Notes under the pieces: model-generated
Told to the model about the DNA's origin: nothing
Databases searched by the model: none
Seen by the model: the letters and a program-made list of their open reading frames with translations, nothing else
Part shown: positions 37,719 through 51,923 of the stretch, piece by piece
Layout of the letters: each line of letters begins with the position of its first letter
How positions within the stretch are numbered: the stretch's first letter is position 1
DNA from: Calliopsis andreniformis
Taxonomy: Eukaryota; Arthropoda; Insecta; Hymenoptera; Andrenidae
Reading direction: 5' to 3'
Assembly (NCBI RefSeq): GCF_051401765.1
Contig: NW_027480450.1
Coordinates: 4,216,001-4,280,000, forward strand
Length of the DNA stretch: 64,000 nucleotides
Position numbers and translations under genes: made by a program

Positions 37719-39400
37719 CAGTCCTCAAACCTCAATCCTGAATCCTCAAACCTGAATCCTCAATCTTCAGACCCCAGTCCTCAACAATCAGTTGTCAATC
37801 CTCAATCCTCAATAGAATATCCCCAATTCACAGATTTCAATACTCAATACTCTGTCTGCTATCTTCAAATTTCTATCCACAAACATCAATCCTCATCACT
37901 CAACCCTCAACACTCAGCCCTCAATGTTCAATCCTCAGTCCTCAGTCCTCAATCCTCAATCCTCAATACTCAACCATCTATCCTCAATTCTTCAATACTA
38001 AATAGAATATCCTGAATTCTCAGGATTCAATACTCAAACCTCAATCCTCAACCCTCAGCCCTCATCCTCCATCCTCAATCTTCAATCCTCAATACTCAAT
38101 CCTCAGTCATGAATACTCAATCTTCAATACTCAATCCTCAATCCTCTATCCTCAATCCTCAATCCTCAGTCCTCAATCCTCAATCCTCAACCGTGAATCC
38201 TCAATCCCCAACCCTCAATCTTCAATCCTCAATCCTCAATTCCCAATCCTCAATCCTTAATCCCCAATCCTCAATCCTCAATCTTCAATCCTCTATACAC
38301 AATCTTCAATCCTCAGTCCTCAATCCTCAATCCTCAATTCTCAATCCTCAATCCTCAATCCTCAGACCTCAAACATCAATACTCAACCCTCAGTCCTCGT
38401 CCTCAATCCAAAACCCTCAATACTCAATCCTCAATCTTCAAACACAAATATTCAACCTTCAGTCCTCAATCGTCAATCCTCAGTCCTCAATCCTCAGTCC
38501 TCAAACCTCAATCCTGAATCCTGAAACCCGAATCCTCAATCTTCAGACCCCAGTCCTCAACAATCAGTTGTCAATCCTCAATCCTCAATAGAATATCCTC
38601 AATTCACACTTTTCACTACTCAATACTCTATCTGCAATCTTCAAATCTCTATCCACAAACATCAATTCTCATCACTCAATTATCAACACTCAGCCTTCAA
38701 TGTTCAATCCTCAGACCTCAATCCTCAATCCTCAATACTCAACCATCAATCCTCAATCCTTCAATACTCAGTAGAATATCCTGAATTCTCAGGATTCAAT
38801 ACTCAACCCTCAATCCTCAGCCCTCAGCCCTCATTCTCCATCCTCAATCCTCAATCCTCGATCCTCAATCTTCAATCCTCAATACTCAATCCTCAGTCAT
38901 GAATACTCGATCTTCAATACTCAATCCTCAGTCATGAATACTCTATCTTCAATACTCAATCCTCAGTCCTTTATCCTCAATCCTCAATCCTCAGTCCTCA
39001 ATCCTCAATCGTCAATCCTCAATCCCCAATCCTCAATCTTCAATCCTCAATCCTCAATCCTCAATTTTCAATCCTCAATCTTCAATCCTCAATCCTCAAT
39101 ATTGAATCCTCAACACTCAACCTTCAATCCTCAATCCTCAGTCCTCAAACGTCAATTCTGAATCCTCAATCCTGAATCCTCAATCTTCAGCCCTCAGTCC
39201 TCAAGAATCAGTTGTCAATCCTCAATCCACAATAGAATATCCTCAATTCACAGCTTACAATACTCAATGCTCCATCTGCTATCTTCAAATCTCTATCCAC
39301 AAACATCAATTCTCATCACTCAACCCTCAACACTCAGTCCTCAATTTTCAATCCTCAATCCTCAATTCTCAATCTTCAATCCTCAATACTGAATCTTCAA
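37719..39400 (+). repeat. A/B/D domain block, copy 3 (full)
   Basis: Full-length partner of 31771-33452 at offset 5,948. Private changes include 'cactcaattatcaacac', 'caaacacaaatattc' (copies 1, 2 and 4 have 'caaacataaatattc') and 'tcagtcctttatcc'. The right edge is at 'gaatcttcaatcatc', where copy 1 continues 'gaatcttcaatcctc'. Confidence 0.82.
38104..38132 (+). repeat. D module (cagtcatgaatactc), representative copy
   Basis: A short landmark with 'cagtcatgaatactc' then 'aatcttcaatactc', recurring near 1158, 10420, 13981, 19224, 32155, 32941, 32980, 34315, 34350, 35217, 36615, 36770, 38104, 38900, 39745, 41488, 43740, 48112, 50284, 54064 and 58298. Variants are 'tcatggatactc' (22868, 26885, 30818), 'tcatgaatgctc' (55400, 60400, 62680) and 'taatgaatactgg' (61353, 63630). 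It supplies most ATG codons of the plus-strand open stretches, which is why so many begin with MNTQ. I read this as coincidence of wording, not a translation start. Confidence 0.8.
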
Positions 39401-40304
39401 TCATCAATCCTCAGTCCCCAAACCTCAATCCTCAACCCCCAGACCTCATCCTCAATCCTCAATCCTCAATCCTCAATCCTCAATCTTCTATCCTCAATAC
39501 TCAATCTTCAATCCTCAATCCTCAGTCCTCAATCCTCAATTCTGAATCCTCAATACTCAATCTTCAACCCTCAACCCTCAGTCCTCAATACACTACCATC
39601 AATCCTCAATTCTCAATACTCAATAGAATATCCTGAATTCTCAGGATTCCATACTCAAACCTCAATCCTCAACCCTCAGCCCTCATCCTCCATCCTCAAT
39701 CCTCAACCCTCAATCCTCAATCTTCAATCCTCAATACTCAATCCTCAGTCATGAATACTCTATCTTCAATACTCAATCCTCAGTCCTCTATCCTCAATCC
39801 TCAATCATCAGTCCTCAATCCTCAATCCTCAACCGTCAGTCCTCAATCCCCAATCCTCAATCCTCAATCCTCAATCCTCAATCCTCAATCCTCAATTCTC
39901 AGTCATGAATACTCAATCTTCAATACCCAATCCTCAAACCTCTATCTTCAATCCTCAATCCTCGATCCTCAATCGTCAATCCTCAATCCCCAATACTCAA
40001 TCTTCAATCCTCAATCCTCAATCCTCAATCCTCAATCCTCAATCCTCAATCCTCAATCTTCAATCCTCAATACTCAATCTTCACTCCTCAATTCCCAATC
40101 CTCAATCCCTAATCCCCAATCCTCAGTCCTCAATCCTCAATCCTCAATTCTCAATCCTCAATCCTCAATCCTCAGACCTCAAACATCAATACTCAACCCT
40201 CAGTCCTCGTCCTGAATCCACAACCCTCAATACTCAATCCTCAATCTTCAAACATCAATATACAATCTTCAATCCTCAATCCTCAATCCTCAGTCCTCAA
40301 TCCT

Positions 40305-41465
40305 CAGTCCTCAAACCTCAATCCTGAATCCTCAAACCTGAATCCTCAATCTTCAGACCCCAGTCCTCAACAATCAGTTGTCAATCCTCAATCCTCAATA
40401 GAATATCCCCAATTCACAGATTTCAATACTCAATACTCTGTCTGCTATCTTCAAATTTCTATCCACAAACATCAATCCTTATCACTCAACCCTCAACACT
40501 CAGCCCTCAATGTTCAATCCTCAGTCCTCAATCCTCAATCCTCAATCCACAATACTCAACCATCTATCCTCAATTCTTCAATACTCAATAGAATATCCTG
40601 AATTCTCAGGATTCAATACTCAAACCTCAATCCTCAACCCTCAGCCCTCATCCTCCATCCTCAATCTTCAATCCTCAATACTCAATCCTCAGTCATGAAT
40701 ACTCAATCTTCAATACTCAATCCTCAATCCTCTATCCTCAATCCTCAATCCTCAGTCCTCAATCCTCAATCCTCAACCGTGAATCCTCAATCCCCAACCC
40801 TCAATCTTCAATCCTCAATCCTCAATTCCCAATCCTCAATCCTTAATCCCCAATCCTCAATCCTCAATCTTCAATCCTCTATACACAATCTTCAATCCTC
40901 AGTCCTCAATCCTCAATCCTCAATTCTCAATCCTCAATCCTCAATCCTCAGACCTCAAACATCAATACTCAACCCTCAGTCCTCGTCCTCAATCCAAAAC
41001 CCTCAATACTCAATCCTCAATCTTCAAACATAAATATTCAACCTTCAGTCCTCAATCCTCAATCCTCAGTCCTCAATCCTCAGTCCTCAAACCTCAATCC
41101 TGAATCCTGAAACCCGAATCCTCAATCTTCAGACCCCAGTCCTCAACAATCAGTTGTCAATCCTCAATCCTCAATAGAATATCCTCAATTCACACCTTTC
41201 ACTACTCAATACTCCATCTGCAATCTTCAAATCTCTATCCACAAACATCAATTCTCATCACTCAACCCTCAACACTCAGCCATCAATGTTCAATCCTCAG
41301 ACCTCAATCCTCAATCCTCAATACTCAACCATCAATCCTCAATCCTTCAATACTCAGTAGAATATCCTGAATACTCAGGATTCAATACTCAACCCTCAAT
41401 CCTCAGCCCTCAGCCCTCATTCTCCATCCTCAATCCTCAATCCTCGATCCTCAATCTTCAATCCT
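40305..41465 (+). repeat. A/B/D domain block, copy 4
   Basis: Copy at offset 2,586 from copy 3 and 8,534 from copy 1, covering the first about 1.16 kb of the block. Its second hairpin (41364) has the loop ATAC. After 41465 it enters plain array and D modules, with no second D pair. Confidence 0.8.
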
Positions 41466-44350
41466 CAATCCTCAATCCTCAATCCTCAGTCATGAATACT
41501 CAATCTTCAATACTCAATCCTCAATCCTCTATCCTCAATCCTCAATCCTCAATCCTCAATCCTCAATCCTCAATGTTCAATCCTCAATACACAATATTCA
41601 ATCCTCAATCCTCAGTCCTCAAACCTCAATACCGAATCCTCAATCCTGAATCCTCAATCTTCAGCCCTCAGTTCTCAACAATCAGTTGTCAATCCTCAAT
41701 CCTCAATAGAAAATCATCAATTCACAGTTTTCAATACTCAATACTCTATCTGCAATCTTCAAATCTCTATCCACAAACATCAATCCTCATCACTCAACCC
41801 TCAACACTCAGCCCTCAATGTTCAAACCTCAGTCGTCAACCCTCAATCCTCAATCCTCAATACTCAACCATCAATCCTCAATTCTTCAATACTCAATAGA
41901 ATATCCTGAATTCTCAGGATTCAATACTCAAACCTCAATCCTCAACCCTCAGCCCTCATCCTCCATCCTCAATCTTCAATCCTCAATACTCAATCCTCAG
42001 TCATGAATACTCAATCTTCAATACTCAATCCTCAATCCTCTATCCTCAATCCTCAATCCTCAGTCCTCAATCCTCAATCCTCAACCGTCAATCCTCAATC
42101 CCCAACCCTCAATCTTCAATCCTCAATCCTCAATTCTCAATCCTCAATCCTCAGTCCTCAGTCATGAATACTCAATCTTCAATACTCAATCCTCAATCCT
42201 CTATCCTCAATCCTCGATCCTCAATACTCAATCGTCAATCCTCAATCCCCAACCCTCAATCTTCAATCCTCAATCCTCAATCCTCAATCCTCAATCCTCA
42301 ATCTTCAATCCTCAATACTCAATCTTCACTCCTCAATTCCCAATCCTCAATCCTTAAACCCCAACCCTCAAGCCTCAATCTTCAATCCTCAATACTCAAC
42401 CCTCAGTCCTCGTCCTCAGTCCACAACCCTCAATACTCACTCCTCAATCTTCAATCATCAATACTCAATCTTCAATCCTGAATCCTCAATCCTCAATCCT
42501 CAGTCCTCAATCCTCAGTCCTCAAACCTCAATCCTGAATCCTCAATCCTGAATCCTCAATCTTCAGCCCCCAGTCCTCAACAATCAGTTGTCAATCCTCA
42601 ATCCTCAATAGAATATCCTCAATTCACAGTTTTCAATACACAATACTCTATCTGCAATCTTCAAATCTCTATCCACAAACATCAATTCTCATCACTCAAC
42701 CCTCAACACACAGTCCCCAATCCTCAATCTTCAATCCTCAGTCCTCAAACCACAATCCTGAATCCTCAATCCTGAATCCTCAATCTTCAGCCCCCAGTCC
42801 TCAACAATCAGTTGTCAATCCTCAATCCTCAATAGAATATCCTCAATTCACAGCTTTCAATACTCAATACTCTATCTGCAATCTTCAAATCTCTATCCAC
42901 AAACATCAATTCTCACCACTCAACCCTCAACACTAAGTCCCCAATCCTCAATCTTCAATCCTCAATCCTCAATCCTCAATCCTCAATCCTCAATCTTCAA
43001 TACTCAACACTCAATCTTCAATCCTCAATCCTCAATTCTCAATCCCCAATCCTCAATCCTCAACCCTCATTCTTCAATCCTCAATACCCAATCCTCAATC
43101 TTCAATTCTCAATCCTCAATCCTCAATTCTCAATCCACAATCCTCAACCCTCAGTCCTCAATCCTCAGTCCTCAACCCTCAGCCCTCATCCTCAATCCTC
43201 AATTCTCAATCCTCAATCCTCAATCTTCAATCCTCAATACTCAACCTTCAATCCTCAATCCTCAGTCCTCAAACCTCAATTCTGAATCCTCAATCCTGAA
43301 TCCTCAATCTTCAGCCCTCAGTCCTCAACAATCAGTTGTCAATCCTCAATCCTCGATAGAATATCCTCAATTCACAGTTCTCAATACTCAATACTCCATC
43401 TGCAATCTTCAAATCACTATCCACAAACATCAATTCTCATCACTCAACCCTCAACACTCAGTCCTCAATGTTCAATACTCAATCCTCAATTCTCGATATT
43501 CAATCCTCAATACTGAATCTTCAATCCTCAATCCTCAATCCTCAATTCTCAATCCTCAATCCTGAATCTTCAATCCTCTGTCCCAAATACTCAATCCTCA
43601 ATCCTCAATCCTCAATCCTCAATGCTCAATCCCCAATCCTCAATCCTCAACCCTCATTCTTCAATCCTCAATACCCAATCCTCAATCCCCAATCCTCAAT
43701 CCTCAATCCTCAATCCTCAATACTCAATCCTCAATCCTCAGTCATGAATACTCAATCTTCAATACTCAATCCTCAGTCCTCTATCCTCAATCCTCAATCC
43801 TCAAACCTCAATCGTCAATCCTCAATCCCCAATCCTCAATCTTCAATCCTCAATCCTCATTCCTCAATCCTCAATCCTCAACCTTCAATCCTCTGTACTC
43901 AATCTTCACTCCTCAATTCCCAATCCTCAATCCTTAATCACCAATCCTCAATCCTCAATCTTCAATCCTCAATACTCAATCTTCAATCCTCAGTCCTCAA
44001 TCCTCAATCCTCAATTCTCAATCATCAATCCTCTATCCTCAGACCTCAAACATCCATACTCAACCCTCAGTCCTCGTCCTCATTCCACATACCTCAATAC
44101 TCAATCCTCAATCTTCAATCATCAATATTCAATCTTCAACCCTCAATCCTCAATACCCAGTCCTCAATCCTCAGTCCTCAAACCTCAATCCTGAATCCTC
44201 AAACCTGTATCCTCAATCTTCAGCCCCCAGTCCTCAACAATCGGTTGTCAATCCTCAATCCTCAATAGAATATCCTCAATTCACAGTTTTCAATACTCAA
44301 TACTCTACCTGCAATCTTCAAATCTCTATCCACAAACATCAATTCTCATC
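41466..44350 (+). repeat. A/B/D-type array, diverged
   Basis: Contains A modules near 41706, 42608, 42831, 43355 and 44265, one intact B hairpin (41903) and D modules near 41488, 42000, 42160 and 43740. The A modules at 42608 and 42831 lie only about 223 bases apart and are nearly identical, which suggests a short local duplication of the A module with its left flank. No E or C module is seen. Confidence 0.72.
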
Positions 44351-44599
44351 ACTCAACCCTCAACACTCAGTCCTCAATGTTCAATCCTCAATTCTCAATT
44401 CCCAATCTTCAATCCTCAATACTGAATCTTCAATCCTCAATCCTCAATACTCAATCCTCAATCCTCAATCCTCAATCTTCAATCCTCAGTCCCAAATCCT
44501 CAATCTTCAATCCTCAATACTCAATCCTCAATCCTCAATCCTCAATCCTCAATCTTCAATCCTCAATACTCAATCCTCAATCCTCAATACTCAAGCCTC

Positions 44600-44880
44600 A
44601 ATCCTCATTCCTCAAACCTCAATCCTCAACCCAAATTCCTCACCCTCAATTCTCAATTCTCAATCCTCAATCCTCAATCCTCAATCTTCAATCCTCAATA
44701 ATCAATCTCCAATCCTAGATACTCAATCCCCAATCCTCAATCCTTAGTCCCCAATCTTCAATCCTCAATCCCCTGTCCTCAATCTACAATCCTCAATGAT
44801 CAATCCTCAATCCTCAATCCTCAATCTTCAGTCAGCAATACTCAGTCATCAATCCTCAATCCTTAATTCTCAATACTCAA
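44600..44880 (+). repeat. E-module block, copy 1 (offset 1,717)
   Basis: Shares 'cctcaacccaaattcctcac', E module (44700-44800), 'aatgatcaatcc' and 'cagcaatactcagtcatc' with about 46317-46597 (offset 1,717) and with about 48176-48456 (a further 1,859). It marks the start of the E-rich domain after about 13 kb without any E module. Confidence 0.75.
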
Positions 44881-46316
44881 TCCTCAATCTTGAATCCTCA
44901 ATACTCAATCTTCAATCCTCAATCCTCAATCCTCAATCCTCAATCATCAATCCTCAACCTTCAATACTCAACCCTCAATCTTCAATCCTCAATCTTCAAT
45001 CCTCAATACTCAATCTTCAATCCTCAATCCTCAATCCTCAATCATCAATCCTCAATCCTCAGTCATGAATACTCAATCTTCAATACTCTATCCTCAATCC
45101 TCAATCCTCAATTCTCAATCCTCAAGCCTCAATCCTCATTCCTCAAACCTCAATCCTCAACCCTCAGTCCTCACCCTCAAATCTCAATTCTCAATCCTCA
45201 ATCCTCAATCCTCAATCTTCAATCCTCAATAATCAATCTCCAATCCTAGATACTCAATCCCCAATCCTGAATCCTTAATCCTCAATCTTCAATCCTCAAT
45301 CCCCGGTCCTCAATCTACAATCCTCAATGCTCAATCCTCAATCCTCAATCCTCAGTCCTCAATCCTCAATCCTCAATCCACAAACCTCAACCCTCAGTCA
45401 TCATCCTCAATTCTCAATTCTCAATTCTCAATTCTCAATCCTCAATCCTCAGTCCTCAATCCTCAATCCTCAATCCTCAATCCTCAGTCATAAATCCTCA
45501 ATCTTCAATACTCAATCGTCAATCCTCAGTCCTCAATCCTCAATCCCCAACCCTCGTTCCTCAAACCTCAATCCTCAACCCTCAGTCCTCATCCTCAATT
45601 CTCAATTATCAATTCTCAATCCTCAACCGTCAGTCCCCGTCCTCAGTCCTCAACCCTCAATACTCAATCGTCAATCTTCAATCATCAATACTCAACCTTC
45701 TATCCTCAATCCTCAATCCTCAATCCTCAATATTCAACACACAACACTCAACCATCAATCCTCAATTCTCAATAGTCAATAAAATATCCTGAATTCTCAT
45801 GGTCCTACACTCAATCCACAATGTTCAACAATCAAATCTCAATTCTCAATTATCAATTCTCAACACTCAATCCTCAATCCTCAATCTTGAATCCTCAATA
45901 GTCAATCTCCAATCCTAGATCCTCAATCCCCAATCCTCAATCCTTAATCCTCAATCCTCAATCCTCAGTCATGAATACTCAATCTTCAATACTCAGTCCT
46001 CAATCCTCAATCCTCAATTCTCAATCCTCAAGCCTCAATCCTCATTCCTCAAACCTCAATCCTCAATATTCAACACACAACCCTCAACCATCAATCCTCA
46101 ATACTCAATCCTCAATCTTCAATCCTCAATACTCAATCTTCAATCCTCAATCCTCAATCCTCAAGCCTCAGTCCTCAATCCTCAATCCTCAATACTCAAC
46201 CATCAATCCTCAATCCTCAACCCTCAATCCTCAATCATCAATCCTCAATCTTCAATACTCAATCCTCAATCCTCAATACTCAATCCTCAATCCTCAATTC
46301 TCAATCCTCAAGCCTC

Positions 46317-47090
46317 AATCCTCATTCCTCAAACCTCAATCCTCAACCCAAATTCCTCACCCTCAATTCTCAATTCTCAATCCTCAATCCTCAATCCTCA
46401 ATCTTCAATCCTCAATAATCAATCTCCAATCCTAGATACTCAATCCCCAATCCTCAATCCTTAATCCCCAATCTTCAATCCTCAATCCCCGGTCCTCAAT
46501 CTACAATCCTCAATGATCAATCCTCAATCCTCAATCCTCAATCTTCAATCAGCAATACTCAGTCATCAATCCTCAATCCTTAATTCTCAATCCTCAATCC
46601 TCTATCCCCAATATTCAACACACAACCCGCAACCATCAATCCTCAATAGTCAACCATCAATCCTCAATTCTCAATACTTAATAGAATATCCTGTATTCTC
46701 ATGGTTCAATACTCAATCCACAATATTCAATAATCAAATCTCAATCCTCAAACATCAATCCTTAACACTCAATCCACAACACTCAGTCCTCTCTCTTCAA
46801 TCCTCCATCCTCAATCCTCAATCCTCAAGCGTCAATCCTCAATCCTCAATCCTCAGCTCTCAATCCTCAGTCCTCAAACCTCAATCCCGAATACACAATC
46901 CTGAATCCTCAACCTTCAGCCCTCAGTCCTCAACAATCAACTGTCAATTCTCAATCCTCAATAGAATATCCTCAATTCACAGTTTTCAATACTCAATCCC
47001 CATTCTTCAATCTTCAAATCTCAATCCACAAACATCAATTCCCGTCACTCAACCCTCAACACTCAGTCCTCAATCTTCAATCCTCAATCC
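46317..47090 (+). repeat. E/C1/A block, copy 1
   Basis: About 770 bases repeated at 48176-48949 (offset 1,859). Order: 'acccaaattcctcacc', E module, 'cagcaatactcag', C1 module with 'atacttaatagaatatcctg' and 'tattctcatggttc' (46670-46830), 'tcagctctc', then an A module with 'caactgtcaattc' (46950) and 'cccgtcactc'. Order and wording resemble the 1.85-kb repeat at 4.2-8.1 kb, so the two regions probably share ancestry. Confidence 0.8.
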
Positions 47091-48175
47091 TCAATCATCA
47101 ATCTTCAATTCTCAATAGTCAATCTTCAATCTTCAATCCCCGATTCTCCATCCTCAATACTCAATCCTCAATCGTCAATCCTCAATCCCCAAACATCAAC
47201 CTTCAATCCTCAATGCTCAATCCTCAATCCTCAATCTTCAATCCTCAATACTCAATACTCAATCTTCAATCCTCAGTCCTCAATCCTCAATCCTCAATCC
47301 TCAATCGTCAATCCTCAATCCTCAGTCTACAATACTCAAACCTCAATCCTCAAACCTCAGCCCTCCTACTCAATCCTCAATCCTCAATCCTCAATCCTCA
47401 ATCCTCAGTCCTCAAACCTCAATTCTGAATCCTCAATACTGAATCCTCAATCTTCAGCCCGCAGTCCTCAACAATCAGTTGTCAATCCTCAATCCTCAAT
47501 AGAATATCCTCAATTCACAGATTTCAATACTCAATACTCAATATGCAATCTTCAAACCTCTATCCACAAACATCAATTCTCATCACTCAACCCTCAACAC
47601 TCAGTCCTCAATGTTCAATCCCCAATCCTCAATTCTCAATCTTCAATTCTCAATACTGTATCTTCAATCCTCAAACCTCAATCCTCAATCCACAATCCTC
47701 AATCCTCAGTCTTCAATCCTCAGTCCCCAATCCTCAGACTTTAATCCTCGATCCTCAATCCTCAATCCTCAATCCTCAATCCTCAAGCCTCAGTCCTCAA
47801 TCCCCAATCCTCAATACTCAATACTCAATCCTCAATCCTCAATACTCAATCCTCAATCATCAATCCTCAATCCTCAATACTCAATCCTCAATCCTCAATA
47901 CTCAATCCTCAATACCCAACCATCAATCCTCAATTCTCAATACTGACTAGAATATCCCGATTTCTCAGGATTCAATACTCAAACCCCAATCCTCAACCCT
48001 CAGCCCTCATCCTTCATCCTCAATCCTCAATCTTCAATCCTCAATTTTCAATCCTCAATACTCAATCTTCAATCCTGAATCCTCAATCCTCAATCTTCAA
48101 TCCTCAATCCTCAGTCATGAATACTCAATCTTCAATACTCAGTCCTCAGTCCTCAATCCTCAATTCTCAATCCTC

Positions 48176-48949
48176 AAGCCTCAATCCTCATTCCTCAAAC
48201 CTCAATCCTCAACCCAAATTCCTCACCCTCAATTCTCAATTCTCAATCCTCAATCCTCAATCTTCAATCCTCAATAATCAATCTCCAATCCTAGATACTC
48301 AATCCCCAATCCTCAATCCTTAGTCCCCAATCTTCAGTCCTCAATCCCCTGTCCTCAATCTACAATCCTCAATGATCAATCCTCAATCCTCAATCCTCAA
48401 TCTTCAGTCAGCAATACTCAGTCATCAATCCTCAATCCTTAATTCTCAATCCTCAATCCTCAATCCCCAATATTCAACACACAACCAGCAACCATCAATC
48501 CTCAATAGTCAACCATCAATCCTCAATTCTCAATACTTAATAGAATATCCTGTATTCTCATGGTTCAATACTCAATCCACAATATTCAATAATCAAATCT
48601 CAATCCTCAAACATCAATCCTTAGCACTCAATCCACAACACTCAGTCCTCTCTCTTCAATCCTCCATCCTCAATCCTCAATCCTCAAGCGTCAATCCTCA
48701 ATACTCAATCCTCAGCTCTCAATCCTCAGTCCTCAAACCTCAATCCCGAATACACAATCCTGAGTCCTCAACCTTCAGCCCTCAGTCCTCAACAATCAAC
48801 TGTCAATTCTCAATCCTCAATAGAATATCCTCAATTCACAGTTTTCAATACTCAATCCCCATTCTTCAGTCTTCAAATCTCAATCCACAAACATCAATTC
48901 CCGTCACTCAACCCTCAACACTCAGTCCTCAATCTTCAATCCTCAATCC
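48176..48949 (+). repeat. E/C1/A block, copy 2
   Basis: Second copy of 46317-47090. It differs by scattered substitutions such as 'ccttagcactc' for 'ccttaacactc' and 'cctgagtcctc' for 'cctgaatcctc'. After 48949 it joins plain array leading to another D module and 'acccaaattcctcacc' (about 49040-49165). Confidence 0.8.
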
Positions 48950-49704
48950 TCAATCCTCAATCTTCAATCCTCAATTTTCAATCCTCTATACTCAATCTTC
49001 AATCCTCAATCCTCAATCCTCAATCCTCAATCCTCAATCCTCAGTCATGAATACTCAATCTTCAATACTCAGTCCTCAATCCTCAATCCTCAATTCTCAA
49101 TCCTCAAGCCTCAATCCTCATTCCTCAAACCTCAATCCTCAACCCAAATTCCTCACCCTCAATTCTTAATTCTCAATCCTCAATCCTCAATCCTCAATCC
49201 TCAATCCTCAATCCTCAATCCTCAATCCTCAATCCTCAGTCATAAATCCTCAATCTTCAATACTCAATCGTCAATCCTCAGTCCTCAATCCTCAATCCTC
49301 AATCCTCGTTCCTCAAACCTCAATCCTCAACCCTCAGTCCTCATCCTCAATTCTCAATTCTCAATTCTCAATCCTCAATATTCAATCCTCAATCTTGAAT
49401 CCTCAATAATCAAACTCCAATCCTAGATCCTCAATCCCCAATCCTCAATCCTTAATCCTCAATCTTCAATACTCAACCCTCAATCCTCAATCCTCAATCC
49501 TCAATCCTCAATCATCAATCCTCAATCTTCAATACTCAATCCTCAATACTCAATACTCAATCCTCAATACTCAACCATCAATCCTCAATTCTCAATACTG
49601 TCTAGAATATCCTGAATTCTCAGGATTCAATACTCAAACCTCAATCCTCAACCCTCAGCCCTCATCGTTCATCCTAAATCCTCAATCCTCAATCCTCAAC
49701 CTTC

Positions 49705-50175
49705 AATCCTCAATCTTGAATCCTCAATGCTCAATCCTCAATCCTCAAGCCTCAGTCCTCAATCCTCAATCCTCAATCCTCAATCCTCAAACCTCAATCC
49801 TCAACCGTCAGTCCCCGTCCTCAATCATCAAACCACAATACTAATTCCTCAATCGTCAATCATCAATACTCAATCTTCAATCCTCAATCCTCAATCCTCA
49901 ATCCTCAATATTCACCACACAACCCTCAACAATCAATCCTCAATACTCAATCCTCAATCTTCAATCCTCGATACTCAATCTTCAATCCTCAATCCTCAAT
50001 CCTCAATCCTCAATCCTCAATCTTCAATCCTCAACCTTCAATACTCAACCCTCAATCCCCAATCCTCAATCCTCAATCCTCAATCATCAATCCTCAATCT
50101 TCAATACTCAATCCTCAATCCTCAATACTCAATCCTCAGTACTCAACCATCAATCCTCAATTCTCAATGCTGACT
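49705..50175 (+). repeat. 2,219-base-offset block, copy 1
   Basis: From 'aatcttgaatcctcaatgc' through 'gtccccgtcc', 'aaaccacaatactaattcc' and 'caatattcaccacac' to the B variant 'gactagaatatcctg'. It recurs at about 51924-52410 (offset 2,219, which is 317 x 7). Related sequence with 'aaaccacgatactaattcc' occurs at 54338 and 57476. Confidence 0.75.
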
Positions 50176-51923
50176 AGAATATCCTGAATTCTCAGGATTC
50201 AATACTCAACCCTCAATCCTCAACCCTCAGCCCTCATCCTTCATCCTCAATCCTCAATCTTCAATTCTCAATCCTCAATCCTCAGTCATGAATACTCAAT
50301 CTTCAATACTCAATCCTCAACCCTCAATCCTCAGTTCTCAATCCTCAAGCCTCAATCCTCATTCCTCAAACCTCAATCCTCAACCCTCAGTCCTCACGCT
50401 CAATTCTCAATACTCAATACTCAATCCTCAATCCTCAATCTTCAATCCTCAATAATCAATTCCCAATCCTAGATACTCAATCCCCAATCCTCAATCCTTA
50501 ATCTTCAATCTTCAATCCACAATCCCCGGTCCTCAATCTACAATCCTCAATGCTCAATCCTCAATCCTCAATCCTCAGTCCTCAATCCTCAATCCTCAAT
50601 CCTCAAACCTCAACACTCAACCGTCAGTCCTCGTCCTCAATCCTTAACCCTCAATCCTCAATCCTCAATCTTCAATCATCAATACTCAATCATCAATCCT
50701 CAATCCTCAATACTCAATCTTCAATCCTCAATCCTCAATTCTCAATCCTCAATCCTTAATCCTCAATACTCAATGCTCAATACTCAACCATCAATACTCA
50801 ATTCTCAATACTCAATAGAATATCCTGAGTTCTCAGGATTCAATACTCAAACCTCAATCCTCAACCCACAGCCCTCATTCTCAATCCTCAATCCTCAATC
50901 CTCGATCCTCAATATTCAAACCTCAATACTCAATCTTCAATCCTCAATCCACAATCCTCAATCCTCAATCTTCAATACTCAATCCTCAGTCATAAATCCT
51001 CAATCTTCAATGCTCAATCGTCAATCCTCAATCCTCAATCCTCAATCCTCAATCCTCAATATTCAACATACAACACTCAACCATCAATCCTCAATCCTCA
51101 ATACTCAACAGAATATCCTGAATTCTCATGGTTCTATACTCAATCCACAATATTCAACAATCAAATCTCAATTCTCAATTCTCCATTCTCAACACTCAAT
51201 CCTCAATCCTCAATCTTGAATCCTCAATAATCAATCTCCAATCCTAGATCCTCAATCCCCAATCCTCAATCCCTAATCCTCAATCTTCAATCCTCAATCC
51301 CCAGTCCTCAATGTTCAATCCTCAATGCTCAATCCTCAAGCCTCAGTTCTCAGTCCTCAATCCTCAATCCTCAATCCTCAATCCTCAAACCTCAATCCTC
51401 AACCGTCAGTCCTCGTCCTCAATCCTCAACCCTCAATACTCAATCCTCAATCTTCAACCATCAATACTCAATCTTCAATCCTCAATCCTCAATCCTCAAT
51501 CCTCAATCCTCAATATTCAACACACAACCCTCAACCATCAATCCTCAATACTCAATCCTCAATCTTCAATCCTCAATACTCAATCTTCAATCCTCAATCC
51601 TCAATCCTCAAGCCTCAGTCCTCAATCCTCAATCCTCATTACTCAACCATCAATCCTCAATCCTCAACCCTCAATTCTCAATCATCAATCCTCAATCTTC
51701 AATACTCAATCCTCAATCCTCAATACTCAATCTTCAATCCTCAATCCTCAATCCTCAATCCTCAATCCTCAATACTCAATCCTCAATACTCAACCATCAA
51801 TGTCCAATTCTCAATACTGTCTAGAATATCCTGAATTCTCGGGATTCAATAATCAAACCTCAATCCTCAACCCTCAGCCCTCATCCTTCATCCTAAATCC
51901 TGAATCCTCAATCCTCAATCCAC

